38,713 nucleotides of DNA from Bacillota bacterium (GTDB lineage: Bacteria; Bacillota; DTU030). Numbering within the stretch: the first letter of the stretch is position 1; each line of letters begins with the position of its first letter. The stretch covers positions 1-38,713 of the forward strand of contig DUTA01000073.1 of assembly GCA_012842325.1 (NCBI GenBank), in the 5' to 3' direction. A model generated the notes under the pieces. It ran no database searches, was not told where the DNA came from, and saw nothing but the letters and a program-made list of their open reading frames with translations. The translations under genes were made by a program, and so were the position numbers. Shown in pieces: positions 30,616 to 38,713 of the stretch.

Positions 30616-31803
30616 TCAACGGAGCATGACCGTTATATTGCCAACCCCGATGATCACCGTTATGGTTATAAAAAACATGATGGCGATGGTGGCAATGGAG
30701 ACCAAAACCACCGTCAGGCTGTTGGCCAGGGAATTAAGGCACTGGACCAGCCTCCCCTCGGTAATAGGCTGGATGGCGGCAGCCGCTACCTTATAAATCA
30801 GGATCAAGGCCGCCACTTTAAGAATGGGAAAGGAACAGAGCAGGATGACGGCCAGAACTCCTGCAATGCCGATGGCATTTTTTAAGAGGAGGGAGCAGCT
30901 GGCAACGGCGTCGACGGTGTCGGCCAGCATTTTGCCCACCAGGGGGACAAAGGTCCCGGCAAGGAATTTTACGGTCCTGAGGGAAACGCCGTCGGAGACG
31001 GAAGCTGCCACGCCCTGCACCACAATGACACCGATGAAGATGCTGATGGCCAGGCCAAGGAGGACCACAGCCCCCTCCTGGATTAAACCGGCCAGGCGGG
31101 AAATGCTGATCCCTGCCGTCAACTGGCTGACGATGGCCAGGATGACGGCAATATAGATGAGGGGGAAAATGGTGGATTCGATGACTGTCGCCAGAATACT
31201 GATGACCATAAACAAAAGGGGATGAAAAAGGGCAGCAGAGGCTAAACCACCCACGGCCGTCAGGAGGGCCAGCATGAGGGGGAGTAAGGCCTGCATAAAG
31301 GTGACCATCCTATCTATTGCTTCCTGCCCGGTACTGATGGCAATGGTAAAGGTCTGAACAGCCAGGGCCAGCAAAACAAGGAAGCATACCGAGTAGCCAA
31401 CCTGTCCCACTTCCTGGGCGGAAAAAGCCTGCTGGATATTGTTGAGAACGGCTGCAATTACCGCCAGCAGGATGAGCTGTCCCAGAAGGCGAGAGTTGGC
31501 CACCACTTCCTGGAAAAGATATCGGAGCAGGCCGCCAAGGAGGGCCCTGAAGTTAAAGGCCTCCTCACCCCGGGCGATCCGTCCCACCAGTTCCTGCAGG
31601 TTTATCTCCGGCAGAAACTCCCTCCCCTGCCGGTTGATTTCGGCGAGAAAGGCTTCGATTTTTTCCAGCTCCAGCTCTTCCATCTGTTCTCTAATAAGCG
31701 CTTCCCGATCAAAGGCTGTTTCATCTTCCGCAGCGGCGGCAACACTGTAGGCAAGGCAGAGAAAGAGGGTGACAACCAAAAGGGCAATACCTTTTCCCGT
31801 CAT
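30616..31803 (-). CDS. spoIIIAE: SpoIIIAE, stage III sporulation polytopic protein
   Basis: A 395-residue protein with a signal peptide (first 25 residues, ending VAAAAEDE) and then about seven membrane helices from residue 110 onwards. Signatures are YSVCFLVLLALAVQTFTIAI and FVPLVGKMLADTVDAVASCS. It is the largest channel-like component of the SpoIIIA machine in the mother-cell membrane around the forespore. ATG 31803 is preceded by GGGGTGG 7 nt upstream. Length is typical (390-400). Confidence 0.95.
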   Translation of the reverse strand: MTGKGIALLVVTLFLCLAYSVAAAAEDETAFDREALIREQMEELELEKIEAFLAEINRQGREFLPEINLQELVGRIARGEEAFNFRALLGGLLRYLFQEVVANSRLLGQLILLAVIAAVLNNIQQAFSAQEVGQVGYSVCFLVLLALAVQTFTIAISTGQEAIDRMVTFMQALLPLMLALLTAVGGLASAALFHPLLFMVISILATVIESTIFPLIYIAVILAIVSQLTAGISISRLAGLIQEGAVVLLGLAISIFIGVIVVQGVAASVSDGVSLRTVKFLAGTFVPLVGKMLADTVDAVASCSLLLKNAIGIAGVLAVILLCSFPILKVAALILIYKVAAAAIQPITEGRLVQCLNSLANSLTVVLVSIATIAIMFFITITVIIGVGNITVMLR

Positions 31804-31825
31804 TCCTGATCCACCCCATCCAGTT

Positions 31826-32212
31826 TCAGGGTAAAAGTTGCAGGACAGAATCCAGAATAACCAGTAACATTGGAACGGCTAGAAACATGATCATGATCTT
31901 GCCCGCCAGTTCTATCTTCCCACCGATGGCGCTTTCACCGGCATCGCGGCAAATCTGGGCGCCGAATTGGGCTATATAGGCAATGGCCACAATTCTGAGG
32001 ACCGTATTGAGATACAGGAGGTCCAAATTGGCGCGCCAGGCCAATTGCTGCAAGAGATTGAAGACGGTGGCGATGCGGTCCATGAGGAGGAGAAAGATCA
32101 TAATCCCGGCCGTTAAACTGAGAAGCAGGGCCAATTCCGGCCGGTCTTCCCTGAGAAGCAGGACCAGAATGGTAACGGCCAGCCCGAGGCCGGCAATGGG
32201 CACAAGTTCCAT
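31826..32212 (-). CDS. spoIIIAD: SpoIIIAD, stage III sporulation membrane protein
   Basis: A 128-residue protein with four predicted membrane helices, including VTILVLLLREDRPELALLLS and ending MIMFLAVPMLLVILDSVLQL. Family features include YIAQFGAQICRDAGESAIGG in the third loop. It is part of the SpoIIIA complex. ATG 32212 lies 13 bp after the spoIIIAC stop and fits the usual length. Confidence 0.95.
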   Translation of the reverse strand: MELVPIAGLGLAVTILVLLLREDRPELALLLSLTAGIMIFLLLMDRIATVFNLLQQLAWRANLDLLYLNTVLRIVAIAYIAQFGAQICRDAGESAIGGKIELAGKIMIMFLAVPMLLVILDSVLQLLP

Positions 32213-32225
32213 CTAACCCACCCCT

Positions 32226-32423
32226 TCAATAGATGCGAAATACCGTGCGCACGGCAGTGAAGAGCTGGCTGAGGAGCTGCACCACCATCAGTAAAACAAT
32301 CACAACTCCGGCCAGGGTGAGCATCTGGGCCTGCTCCTGTTTGCCGGCCTGGTGTAAGACGGTATTTAAGATCGAGATCAGAATCCCAATCCCGGCAATT
32401 TTAAAGATCAGGTCAAAGTCCAC
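32226..32423 (-). CDS. spoIIIAC: SpoIIIAC, small stage III sporulation membrane protein
   Basis: A 65-residue protein with two membrane helices (IAGIGILISILNTVLHQAGK and TLAGVVIVLLMVVQLLSQLF). The start is decided by the ribosome site: AAAGGAG lies 8 nt before GTG 32423, giving the normal length of about 65. The open frame continues upstream to 32498 through spoIIIAB and is not coding. It is one of the smallest parts of the SpoIIIA complex. Confidence 0.94.
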   Translation of the reverse strand: MDFDLIFKIAGIGILISILNTVLHQAGKQEQAQMLTLAGVVIVLLMVVQLLSQLFTAVRTVFRIY

Positions 32424-32443
32424 GGCCGCCACTCCTTTCGATC

Positions 32444-32962
32444 TTAGTAAAAGGTCAAGATCAGCATGGCCCCAAAGAGAAATCCCAGGTAGCGCCACAT
32501 CCGCTCGTTTTTGCCGCTTATCTCCCTTGCCTGTTGCTCCATCCCCTTGAGCTGCTCCCGGGTAAGCTGGAGATGTTTCACCTGGTCCTGCCGGTCTGAA
32601 CCGCCCAAAACTCCTCCCAGGGTTGCCAGGGGTTCTAAGTCCCGGGCATTGAGGACAGTAAAAAAAACCAGCTCCTCCAGACCCCTGGTCCAGGCCTCCT
32701 CCAGGCCCTTTCCCCCGGGCTCCAGGAGGAATCCTCGCACCCGGTGAAAAAAGGGGGCAATCTGGGGATCAGCAGCTGCCGCCACCGCCGCCAGGGCATC
32801 GGGCAGAGGCGTGGCACCATAGTTTATCTCTGTTTCCAGGTGCTGCAGGGCCGACTGCAGGGAACGGAGCAACCGGGGGCGCTGGGCGTAGGCCCGGGCA
32901 ACATTGTTTCCCAGCAGCCCACAGGCCAGGATGAGCAAAAGGGCCCCGGTCAATTTCAGCAT
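32444..32962 (-). CDS. spoIIIAB: SpoIIIAB, stage III sporulation protein
   Basis: A 172-residue protein with one membrane helix at each end (LTGALLLILACGLLGNNVAR and YLGFLFGAMLILTF). It resembles type II secretion F-domain helices between them (LLRSLQSALQHLETEINYGA). ATG 32962 gives the usual length (B. subtilis about 171); GAGGTGGGGGG lies upstream, overlapping the spoIIIAA stop. The frame could extend 7 codons upstream, without a site. Confidence 0.93.
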   Translation of the reverse strand: MLKLTGALLLILACGLLGNNVARAYAQRPRLLRSLQSALQHLETEINYGATPLPDALAAVAAAADPQIAPFFHRVRGFLLEPGGKGLEEAWTRGLEELVFFTVLNARDLEPLATLGGVLGGSDRQDQVKHLQLTREQLKGMEQQAREISGKNERMWRYLGFLFGAMLILTFY

Positions 32963-32979
32963 AATGGCATCCCCCCACC

Positions 32980-33999
32980 TCAACGGATCGGTTTTGCCAG
33001 GAGAGCAGAGTAGGTCCTGCCGTCGACAACCCCTTCCAGGGTACCGACCCCCAGGGAAAAACCAAGAATTACTATCCGCTCAAAAATCTTCTGGTCCAGG
33101 ATCCGGGCTAAAAGGGGCCGCTGCTTGAGAGCGGCCAAACTGTGGCCGTGGACAGTTGTCACCAGTTTCACCCCGGCATGGAGGGCTTCTTCCAGGGCGG
33201 CCACATCCTCTTCCTGGCCCAGTTCATCGGTGGCGATTACCTGGGGCGACATGGATCTAATCAGCATCATCATCCCCTCGGCCTTGGGGCAACCATCCAG
33301 AATATCTGTCCTCGGTCCCAGGTCCTTCTGGGGAACGCCGGCATAGGAGCCGCCGATTTCCGACCGCTCATCGACCAGGCCGACACGGCGGCCCGGGAGG
33401 CCCAGGGCGGGGATGCCCCAGCTTATCTGGCGCACCATATCCCGCAGGAGGGTCGTCTTGCCCCCCCGGGGCGGGGAAACTATCAGTGTGTGGTACAAGT
33501 TCCCTTCCTCCCGATTAATGACATAGGGCATCACTTTGTCGGCAACTCCGGGCAATTCCCGGGCAACCCGCACATTGAGGCCGGTAATATACTTGAGGGC
33601 CCGAACCCTGCCCCCTTCCAGGACAACCTTTCCCGCCAGCCCCACCCGGTGTCCCCCCGGCAAGGTTATGAATCCCTGGCGCAGTTCTTCTTCCAGGCTG
33701 TATATGGAACAGTTGCTCATTAACTGCAGGGTCCTCTTCATATCTGCGGCGGAAACCAGGTAGGCGCCATGAGTCGTAGCCATCAGCTCCCCCCGGGGAC
33801 TCACAAAGGCATCGCCCTGGGAGAAACCCAGCATCAGGGGCCTGTCCTGCCGCAGCCGGATTTCTTCGACCTGGGACCATACTTCCGGGGTTATCCTGGC
33901 CAGGATATCCTGAATTGGCGGGGCCAGGAAAGAGAGGAGTTGCCGGAAATCCTGGAAAGCCGGGCGGGTTTCCCTGTCTGCCAGCGGCAGGAGATCCAT
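32980..33999 (-). CDS. spoIIIAA: SpoIIIAA, stage III sporulation ATPase
   Basis: A 339-residue ATPase of the secretion-ATPase superfamily that energises the SpoIIIA channel. Walker A is SPPRGGKTTLLRDMV; Walker B-like VIATDELGQEEDVAAL follows, and GLVDERSEIGGSYAGVPQ lies between. The chosen ATG 33999 (MDLLPLADRE) has GAAGGAG about 8 nt upstream; the frame reaches 34056 but that segment runs through the promoter. It is the first gene of an eight-gene operon. Confidence 0.95.
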   Translation of the reverse strand: MDLLPLADRETRPAFQDFRQLLSFLAPPIQDILARITPEVWSQVEEIRLRQDRPLMLGFSQGDAFVSPRGELMATTHGAYLVSAADMKRTLQLMSNCSIYSLEEELRQGFITLPGGHRVGLAGKVVLEGGRVRALKYITGLNVRVARELPGVADKVMPYVINREEGNLYHTLIVSPPRGGKTTLLRDMVRQISWGIPALGLPGRRVGLVDERSEIGGSYAGVPQKDLGPRTDILDGCPKAEGMMMLIRSMSPQVIATDELGQEEDVAALEEALHAGVKLVTTVHGHSLAALKQRPLLARILDQKIFERIVILGFSLGVGTLEGVVDGRTYSALLAKPIR

Positions 34000-34022
34000 T
34001 TCCAACCACTCCTTCTCTTCTA

Positions 34023-34051
34023 TAGATATGGTTCTGCTGGCAAAAATATGA
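34023..34051 (-). promoter_or_regulatory. Sigma-E-like promoter of the spoIIIA operon
   Basis: On the minus strand TCATATT (34045-34051), 14 bp, then CATATCTA (34023-34030). The -35 matches kmATATT exactly. The -10 keeps CATA but differs from CATACAAT in the second half. The spoIIIA operon of B. subtilis is sigma-E dependent, and this site lies 24-52 nt before the spoIIIAA start. Confidence 0.58.
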
Positions 34052-34054
34052 AAC

Positions 34055-34089
34055 AAAAAAAGACTGCTGCAGCCTTAACTGCAGCAGCC
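34055..34089 (-). terminator. Terminator of the acidic zinc-knuckle protein gene
   Basis: On the minus strand GGCTGCTGCAG pairs with CTGCAGCAGTC (11 bp, one wobble) around a TTAAGG loop and runs into seven Ts. It isolates efp and the acidic protein gene from the spoIIIA operon. Confidence 0.9.
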
Positions 34090-34131
34090 GGAAAATTACT
34101 AATTACCCCTCCCGGGGGAAAAGGGCAATCC

Positions 34132-34611
34132 TTATTTCTCTTCTTCTCCTTCTACTACCTCATCATCTTCCTCTTCTTCGTCATCGAAATCTTCAAAAAC
34201 TAAATAGTCCTCGTCGTCATCATCATCTTCTTCAGTGCTAAACACTACGGTGCCACAATTGGGACAGGTAATCTCGATCTCGGTCCCGTCTTCATCGAGG
34301 ACATCTTCCTCAAAATACACCTTTTCCCCACATTGGGGGCACTCAACTTCTATATAGTCATCCTCCTCGTCCTCATCATATTCCCCATCGTCGTAATAAT
34401 CATCCTCCAGTTCACCCAGGCTTTCATCCACAGCGCTCACATACTCCTCCAGCTCCTGATAGTCCTCGGAAAGCTGTTCCAATTCATCGACCATTTCGCT
34501 TAAGACGGCCAGGATCTCTCCCAGGATGCGGCCTTCTCCCGTTTCTTGCTTTAATTCAAGGCCTTCAGCCAGTCCCTGGAGGTAGGCAATCCTCTCCTTC
34601 AGTTCCCGCAT
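34132..34611 (-). CDS. Acidic protein with CxxC zinc-knuckle pair (CD1247 N-terminal-type)
   Basis: A 159-residue, extremely acidic protein. Residues 1-50 form a helical domain (MRELKERIAYLQGLAEGLEL) like that of the CD1247 family found in Clostridia. Then come acidic runs and two CxxC knuckles (CPQCGEKVYFEEDVL and CPNCGTVVF) that could bind one zinc, and a C-terminal tail of nearly all D and E. No membrane segment. I chose ATG 34611 since AAAGGAGG lies 7 nt upstream, against a frame start at 34641. It lies downstream of efp, in the position common in Clostridia. Function is unknown; interaction with RNA polymerase or the ribosome is possible but not shown. Confidence 0.8.
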   Translation of the reverse strand: MRELKERIAYLQGLAEGLELKQETGEGRILGEILAVLSEMVDELEQLSEDYQELEEYVSAVDESLGELEDDYYDDGEYDEDEEDDYIEVECPQCGEKVYFEEDVLDEDGTEIEITCPNCGTVVFSTEEDDDDDEDYLVFEDFDDEEEEDDEVVEGEEEK

Positions 34612-34652
34612 GTGACACGCCTCCTTTCCTTGCTTTACCAATACTCAGTCAT

Positions 34653-34661
34653 AGTATATCA
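34653..34661 (-). promoter_or_regulatory. Possible extended -10 promoter for the acidic protein gene
   Basis: The minus strand reads TGATATACT between the efp stop and the acidic protein gene. The TGn-TATACT pattern is a fair extended -10, but no good -35 is seen. Confidence 0.35.
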
Positions 34662-34680
34662 CAGAAAGGGAGAAATAACA

Positions 34681-35238
34681 CTAGACCCTTTCGATATATT
34701 CTCCCGAACGGGTATCGATCTTGATCACATCCCCTTCCTCAACAAAGAGGGGAACCTGGACTTCCGCCCCCGTTTCCAGCACAGCCCTTTTGGTAGCCCC
34801 GGACACGGTATCGCCCTTGACGCCGGGATCCGTTTTGACGACGGCCAGCTCCACAAAATTGGGCAGCTCGATCCCGATGGTGGTCCCCTTATGTAAGAGC
34901 ACACTGATCATCATGCCTTCCTTCAGGAACTGGACGGCTTCACCCAGTTGCTCCGCGGAGAAATTGAGCTGCTCATAGTTTTCTGTATCCATAAAGGTAA
35001 ACTGATCCCCCGCCCTGTACAGGTATTGCATCTCCCGCTTGTCGAGATGGGCACGGTTTACCTTTTCCCCAGCCCGGAAGGTCTTTTCCACCGTCGCACC
35101 GGTCCTTACATTTTTCAGCTTGCTGCGGACAAAGGCCGCCCCCTTACCCGGCTTTACATGCATAAAATCAATTACCGTGTATACCTCGCCATCCAATTCA
35201 ATGGTCAAGCCAGTGCGAAAATCATTGGTTGAAATCAT
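34681..35238 (-). CDS. efp: Translation elongation factor P
   Basis: A 185-residue three-domain factor that relieves ribosome stalling at polyproline. The N-terminus is MISTNDFRTGLTIELDGEVY, followed by the exposed loop VKPGKGAAFVRSK with the lysine that is modified in some bacteria (PGKG). Domain III contains VQVPLFVEEGDVIKIDTRSG. ATG 35238 has AAAGGAGG 6 nt upstream; the frame extends to 35334 without a site. It lies downstream of a PepP-like peptidase, an order common in Firmicutes. Confidence 0.97.
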   Translation of the reverse strand: MISTNDFRTGLTIELDGEVYTVIDFMHVKPGKGAAFVRSKLKNVRTGATVEKTFRAGEKVNRAHLDKREMQYLYRAGDQFTFMDTENYEQLNFSAEQLGEAVQFLKEGMMISVLLHKGTTIGIELPNFVELAVVKTDPGVKGDTVSGATKRAVLETGAEVQVPLFVEEGDVIKIDTRSGEYIERV

Positions 35239-35339
35239 CTGGGCACCTCCTTTGGAAAAGTAAGCTACCAGAGACAGGCTTCCGACTCTGCCCTTGCTCT
35301 TCAGGGACGGCTCCAGGGACCAAAGGGCCGGCACGACCG

Positions 35340-36410
35340 CTATCCTGCCTGGACCAGTTCCCGGTGCGATTGGTTGAGAACCTCACAACCCCTTTCGGTG
35401 ACGACAACCAGGTCCTCGATCCGCACTCCGCCCCAGCCCGGCAGATAGATCCCCGGCTCAATGGTAAGGACCATGCCCGGTAGCAGGACCGTGTCGGCAC
35501 CCGGTGTCAAATGGGGTTCTTCGTGGATGCAGAGGCCCACACCGTGTCCGGTACCGTGGCCAAAGTAGTCGCCATAGCCGTGGTCAACAATTATTTTGCG
35601 CGCCGCGGCGTCAACCTCACCGGCGGTGCGCCCGGGAGCAACGGCGGCTATCGCCGCCGCTTGCGCCTCCTGAACAATCCGGTACACCTTCACTTGCTCC
35701 GGCGTTGGCTTCCCCAGAACAACGGTCCGGGTAAAATCGGAATGATAACCGTCCACCACCGTCCCATAATCCATAATAACAAATTCTCCCTCCTGGAGCA
35801 ACTTGTTGCTGGCAACCCCATGGGGCAAAGCGGCACGGGGGCCCGAAGCAACTATGAAAGCAAAACTTGCTCCTGTTCCCCCGTGCCGGCGGGCAAATAG
35901 CTCCAATTCCAGGGCTATTTCCCGTTCCGGCAGGCCGGGTTTTAAAAAGGACAGGATGTGGGCAAAGGCCCGGTCATCCAACTGGGCTGCCCTTTTAATG
36001 GCCGCAAGCTCTGCATCGTCCTTCTGCCGCCGCAGGGCCTCAACATGGCCGGCACAGGGAACCCACTGGACCTCCCTGGTCTTCTCCACCAGGTTGCGGT
36101 AATCCCGGTAGGATAAATAGTCCTCTTCAAAGCCCACCCGCCGCAGGCCATATTCCGCAAGGAGCGGGGCCAGGGTGGCGGTGAAAGGCCGCCGGGAGCG
36201 CACAATTTCCCATCCCACTGCCTCCTGGCCGGCCTGTTCCAGGTAACGAAAATCGGTACAGAGGAAGGATTTCTCCCGGGTGACCAGGAGCCAGCCCTCC
36301 GAGCCGGTGAAGCCGCTTAAATACCTGCGATTTGCTCCATGGCCGACGAGGAACCCATCCAGCTCTAAAGCCGACAATCTCTCCCTGAGTTTTTCCACCC
36401 GCGCCAGCAT
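35340..36410 (-). CDS. pepP: Xaa-Pro aminopeptidase / dipeptidase (M24)
   Basis: A 356-residue M24 metallopeptidase that removes residues N-terminal to proline. The C-terminal pita-bread domain shows all five metal ligands: MDYGTVVDGYHSDFTRTV (two Asp), GHGTGHGVGLCIHEEPHL (His), LTIEPGIYLPGWGG (Glu) and VRIEDLVVV (Glu). The N-terminal creatinase-like domain (residues 1-130) has NRRYLSGFTGSEGW. ATG 36410 is preceded by GAGAGGTG 5 nt upstream. It lies before efp. PepQ versus PepP naming cannot be decided from sequence alone. Confidence 0.92.
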   Translation of the reverse strand: MLARVEKLRERLSALELDGFLVGHGANRRYLSGFTGSEGWLLVTREKSFLCTDFRYLEQAGQEAVGWEIVRSRRPFTATLAPLLAEYGLRRVGFEEDYLSYRDYRNLVEKTREVQWVPCAGHVEALRRQKDDAELAAIKRAAQLDDRAFAHILSFLKPGLPEREIALELELFARRHGGTGASFAFIVASGPRAALPHGVASNKLLQEGEFVIMDYGTVVDGYHSDFTRTVVLGKPTPEQVKVYRIVQEAQAAAIAAVAPGRTAGEVDAAARKIIVDHGYGDYFGHGTGHGVGLCIHEEPHLTPGADTVLLPGMVLTIEPGIYLPGWGGVRIEDLVVVTERGCEVLNQSHRELVQAG

Positions 36411-36484
36411 GACTTCACCTCTCCCACCAGTTACTGAACCCCCGCTGGCCGGGGGTGTTTATTCCACCTTCCCGGCCGGGAGCT

Positions 36485-37822
36485 TTACTCGCCGCTTACC
36501 GCTATGGGCTTGAAGCGCAGGGTCGGGGAACCGTAGCCGAGATAAAACCGCAGATCGTTGCCTATGGCCTCGACACCCTGGAAAAGTTCCAGGATATTGG
36601 ATGCGACAGCCACGCCCCGGACAGGATAGGCAAGTTCCCCCTTTTCAATCCACAGGCCGGCGGCGCCGACGGAAAAATCCCCGGAAATGGGATTGGCTGT
36701 ATGCATGCCCAGGACTTCGGTAATGTAAAAACCCTGGGAAATATCCCGGAGTAATTCCTCCTTGCTGGCCCGGCCGGGCTGCAAGAAAATATTGCTGGGA
36801 CCGACTTCCGGTGTGCCCTTGTAGGAGGGCCGGGAAGCGTTGCCGGTAGATTTGGTACCGTCCTTGGCTGCGGAATAGGTGTTGTGGAGGTAACTCCGGA
36901 GGACCCCTGCCTCAATCAGCACCGTTTTCCCCGAGGGAACCCCTTCCCCGTCGACGGGACTGGAATTGATGCCTCCCGGTAAAGCACCGTCATCGATGAG
37001 GGTTACATCCCCGGCTGCCACCACTTTCCCCAGCTTCCCTGCCAGAAGGGAACGCCCCTTCTGCACGGCCTCCCCGCTCAGGGCCGGCACCAGTACCCCG
37101 AGGAACTGGGTTGCCACCCGGGGGGGCATCACAATGGGAACCCTCTGGGTGGGTACCTTCCTGGCCCCCAGCATCGAGACTGCCTCTTCCCCGGCTTCTC
37201 TGCCAATGGCCCGGGGATCCAGGTCGGCAAAATTCAAGACATAATCCATGCCAGAGCCGGTCTGGGTATCGCCATTTTCCTCGGCCACCACCGACACATA
37301 GCCGCCGCAGAAGGAACCCCGGTAACTGACATCGACTCCCCGGGAGTTGACGATAGTAACCTGGTAAAGGGTGTCTTCATAAGCGGCCTGCTCCGAGCGG
37401 ACGACCCGCCGGTCATAGCTGAAAGCCGCATCCTCAATGGCCAGGGCCAGTTCGATTTTTTTATCAACTGGTGTTTTTTCGAGCAGGGGATCATAAATTG
37501 CGACTTTCGGCAGCTTTTCTACAGGCTCCGGGAGAAGATTGCACTCATCGGCGGCCGTCCTGCCGGCATTGGCAATGGCCTGGGCAAGGGTCTCGGCAAC
37601 GGGGGCGGTATCCAGTTGGGAAGTATAGGCATAGCCCATCCGCCCCTCGATTATGACCCGGATTCCCAGCCCCACTTCCTGCGCCTGTTTTATTGATTCC
37701 ACCTTCCCGTGGCGCACCTGGACACTGAAGGACTTATGTTTCAGTAAAAAAGCCTCTATTAAATCTGCCCCTTGCTCTTGCCCCTTAGTTATAACCCAGT
37801 GGGCAAGTTCCCGTTCCTTCAT
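36485..37822 (-). CDS. pmbA: PmbA/TldE-type metalloprotease-like protein
   Basis: A 445-residue partner of TldD. It lacks the HExxxH zinc site of TldD, as expected of the TldE/PmbA chain. Features include VRHGKVESIKQAQEVGLGIR, AYTSQLD, DGEGVPSGKTVLIEAGVLRS and AASNILELFQGVEAIGNDL. In E. coli the TldD-TldE heterodimer degrades peptides such as CcdA and processes microcin B17. ATG 37822 has AAGGAGG 7 nt upstream; the GTG one codon before is too close. It lies 47 bp after tldD. Confidence 0.92.
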   Translation of the reverse strand: MKERELAHWVITKGQEQGADLIEAFLLKHKSFSVQVRHGKVESIKQAQEVGLGIRVIIEGRMGYAYTSQLDTAPVAETLAQAIANAGRTAADECNLLPEPVEKLPKVAIYDPLLEKTPVDKKIELALAIEDAAFSYDRRVVRSEQAAYEDTLYQVTIVNSRGVDVSYRGSFCGGYVSVVAEENGDTQTGSGMDYVLNFADLDPRAIGREAGEEAVSMLGARKVPTQRVPIVMPPRVATQFLGVLVPALSGEAVQKGRSLLAGKLGKVVAAGDVTLIDDGALPGGINSSPVDGEGVPSGKTVLIEAGVLRSYLHNTYSAAKDGTKSTGNASRPSYKGTPEVGPSNIFLQPGRASKEELLRDISQGFYITEVLGMHTANPISGDFSVGAAGLWIEKGELAYPVRGVAVASNILELFQGVEAIGNDLRFYLGYGSPTLRFKPIAVSGE

Positions 37823-37869
37823 CACAAAGCCTCCTTATTGCATCAAGTTCCCAGCCACAAATGAAAGTA

Positions 37870-38713
37870 TTACCCCGTTCCCCCGACAATGAGCTGTTTG
37901 ATCAGGATCGTTGGTTGGGCATCGGAGACCGGGACACCCTGTCCATCCTTGCCGCAGGTGCCAATGCCAAAGCCCAGGTCATTCCCGACCAGTTCTATTT
38001 GCTGCAGTGCCTCCGGGCCATTGCCCGTCAGGGTGGCACCCCGCACCGGGACAGTGACTTTACCCTTTTCAATGAGATAGGCTTCCATAACATCGAAGAC
38101 AAAGTCCCCGGTGGTGGTATTTACCTGGCCGCCGCCCATCTTTTTCACCAGGAGTCCCCTGGGGACCCGGGCAATGATTTCCTCCGGGTCCGTTTCCCCG
38201 GGGGCAATATAGGTATTGGTCATGCGGGGGATAGGACGATGGGCAAAGGATTGCCGCCTGCCGTTACCCGTCAGGGAGTGACCGTCCCTGGCGGCGGTAA
38301 GGCGGTCGTACATATAGGACCGGAGGATGCCATTTTCAATCAGAATATTCCGCTGGGAGGGAGTCCCTTCATCGTCGAAGCGGAAGGAGCCATACCTGTT
38401 GGGCAGGGTGCCGTCGTCGATCACGGTAACGATCTCGGCGGCTACCTTTTCTCCCAGCTTGCCGGCATAGACGGAGAGTTCCTTTTGGGCCAGATCGGCC
38501 TCCAGGCCATGGCCGCAGGCTTCGTGGACCATTGTGCCTCCAGCCTCCGCTGCCATAACGACGGGCATACGCCCCGCCGGGGCCGGCCTGGCCGACAGCA
38601 TCTGGACAGCCTGCCTGGCCGCCCGCTCGGCCAGAAGCTCCGCTTTCTCTCCTGCCAGGAGTTCGAAGCCTGCTAAACCACCTATGGCTTCATAACCGGT
38701 CTGGATTATCCCC
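37870..38713 (-). CDS. tldD: TldD zinc metalloprotease (5' end outside window)
   Basis: The C-terminal 281 residues are in the window; the reading frame is open to the right edge (an internal ATG at 38601 is not the start). The zinc-binding HExxxH is seen in TMVHEACGHGLEADL, and the family signatures IDDGTLPNRYGSF, DDEGTPSQRNILIENGILRS and GQVNTTTGDFVFDVMEAYL follow. It forms a heterodimer with PmbA to cleave unfolded or peptide substrates in the cytoplasm. TAA at 37870-37872. Full TldD is about 460 residues, so some 180 are missing. Confidence 0.93.
   Translation of the reverse strand, partial: GIIQTGYEAIGGLAGFELLAGEKAELLAERAARQAVQMLSARPAPAGRMPVVMAAEAGGTMVHEACGHGLEADLAQKELSVYAGKLGEKVAAEIVTVIDDGTLPNRYGSFRFDDEGTPSQRNILIENGILRSYMYDRLTAARDGHSLTGNGRRQSFAHRPIPRMTNTYIAPGETDPEEIIARVPRGLLVKKMGGGQVNTTTGDFVFDVMEAYLIEKGKVTVPVRGATLTGNGPEALQQIELVGNDLGFGIGTCGKDGQGVPVSDAQPTILIKQLIVGGTG

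Noticed and set aside
36438..36456. Inverted repeat ACCCCCG/CGGGGGT between pepP and pmbA
   Set aside because: No T-run on either strand, so it is not a convincing terminator; no other role is evident.

Overview
The window looks like a chromosomal segment of a thermophilic, anaerobic, spore-forming member of the Clostridia, most like Moorella and its relatives. The reasons are the full spoIIIA operon, spoIVB and spo0A; a ferredoxin-dependent 2-oxoacid oxidoreductase; an OLE RNA locus; a clearly GC-rich sequence; and frequent TTG and GTG starts. The genus is an inference. Nearly every gene lies on the minus strand, so transcription runs from high to low coordinates. The one exception I can support is a possible 47-residue ORF at 1407-1550 on the plus strand.

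In transcription order, the right end (38.7-34.1 kb) holds tldD (5' part outside the window), its partner pmbA, an Xaa-Pro peptidase, efp, and a small acidic protein with paired zinc-knuckle CxxC motifs that ends in a strong terminator. A sigma-E-like promoter then starts the complete spoIIIAA-AH operon (34.0-28.7 kb), the mother-cell part of the feeding-tube/secretion complex. A sigma-A promoter follows and drives asp23, amaP, a DUF2273 gene and nusB, closed by a terminator. Next come xseA, xseB, ispA and a DUF212 (YuiD-like) membrane protein, linked by short gaps or overlaps.

At 23.9-23.2 kb there is a stretch of about 675 nt without a gene. It has its own extended -10 promoter, several clear RNA helices and a terminal hairpin with a T-run. 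It lies between ispA/DUF212 and a 208-residue membrane protein with a DxxxD motif, followed by dxs. Position, size and partner identify it as OLE RNA with its protein OapA. Downstream are dxs, tlyA, nadK, argR, recN (terminator), spoIVB and spo0A, the same order as in Bacillus subtilis apart from nadK. The spo0A gene has a sigma-H-type promoter that lies inside an unusual C-terminal tail of the spoIVB reading frame.

After spo0A comes a cell-envelope block: steA, steB, a family 2 glycosyltransferase and an MraY/WecA-like phosphoglycosyltransferase. A sigma-54 activator follows, then a dyad/terminator, a -24/-12 promoter, and a catabolic operon of ptb, buk, an uncharacterised P-loop ATPase and vorDBAC-type oxidoreductase genes. 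In B. subtilis the corresponding slot after spo0A holds bkdR-ptb-bcd-buk-lpdV-bkd, so the ferredoxin-linked enzyme appears to take the place of the NAD-linked dehydrogenase. The left end holds a DUF3866 gene, a NUDIX ADP-ribose pyrophosphatase and the 5' part of an endonuclease Q/YqxK-like PHP protein cut by the window edge.

The genes link sporulation control and engulfment, isoprenoid precursor supply (dxs, ispA), DNA repair (recN, xseAB, EndoQ) and branched-chain amino-acid energy metabolism. The OLE/OapA module is the most remarkable element.
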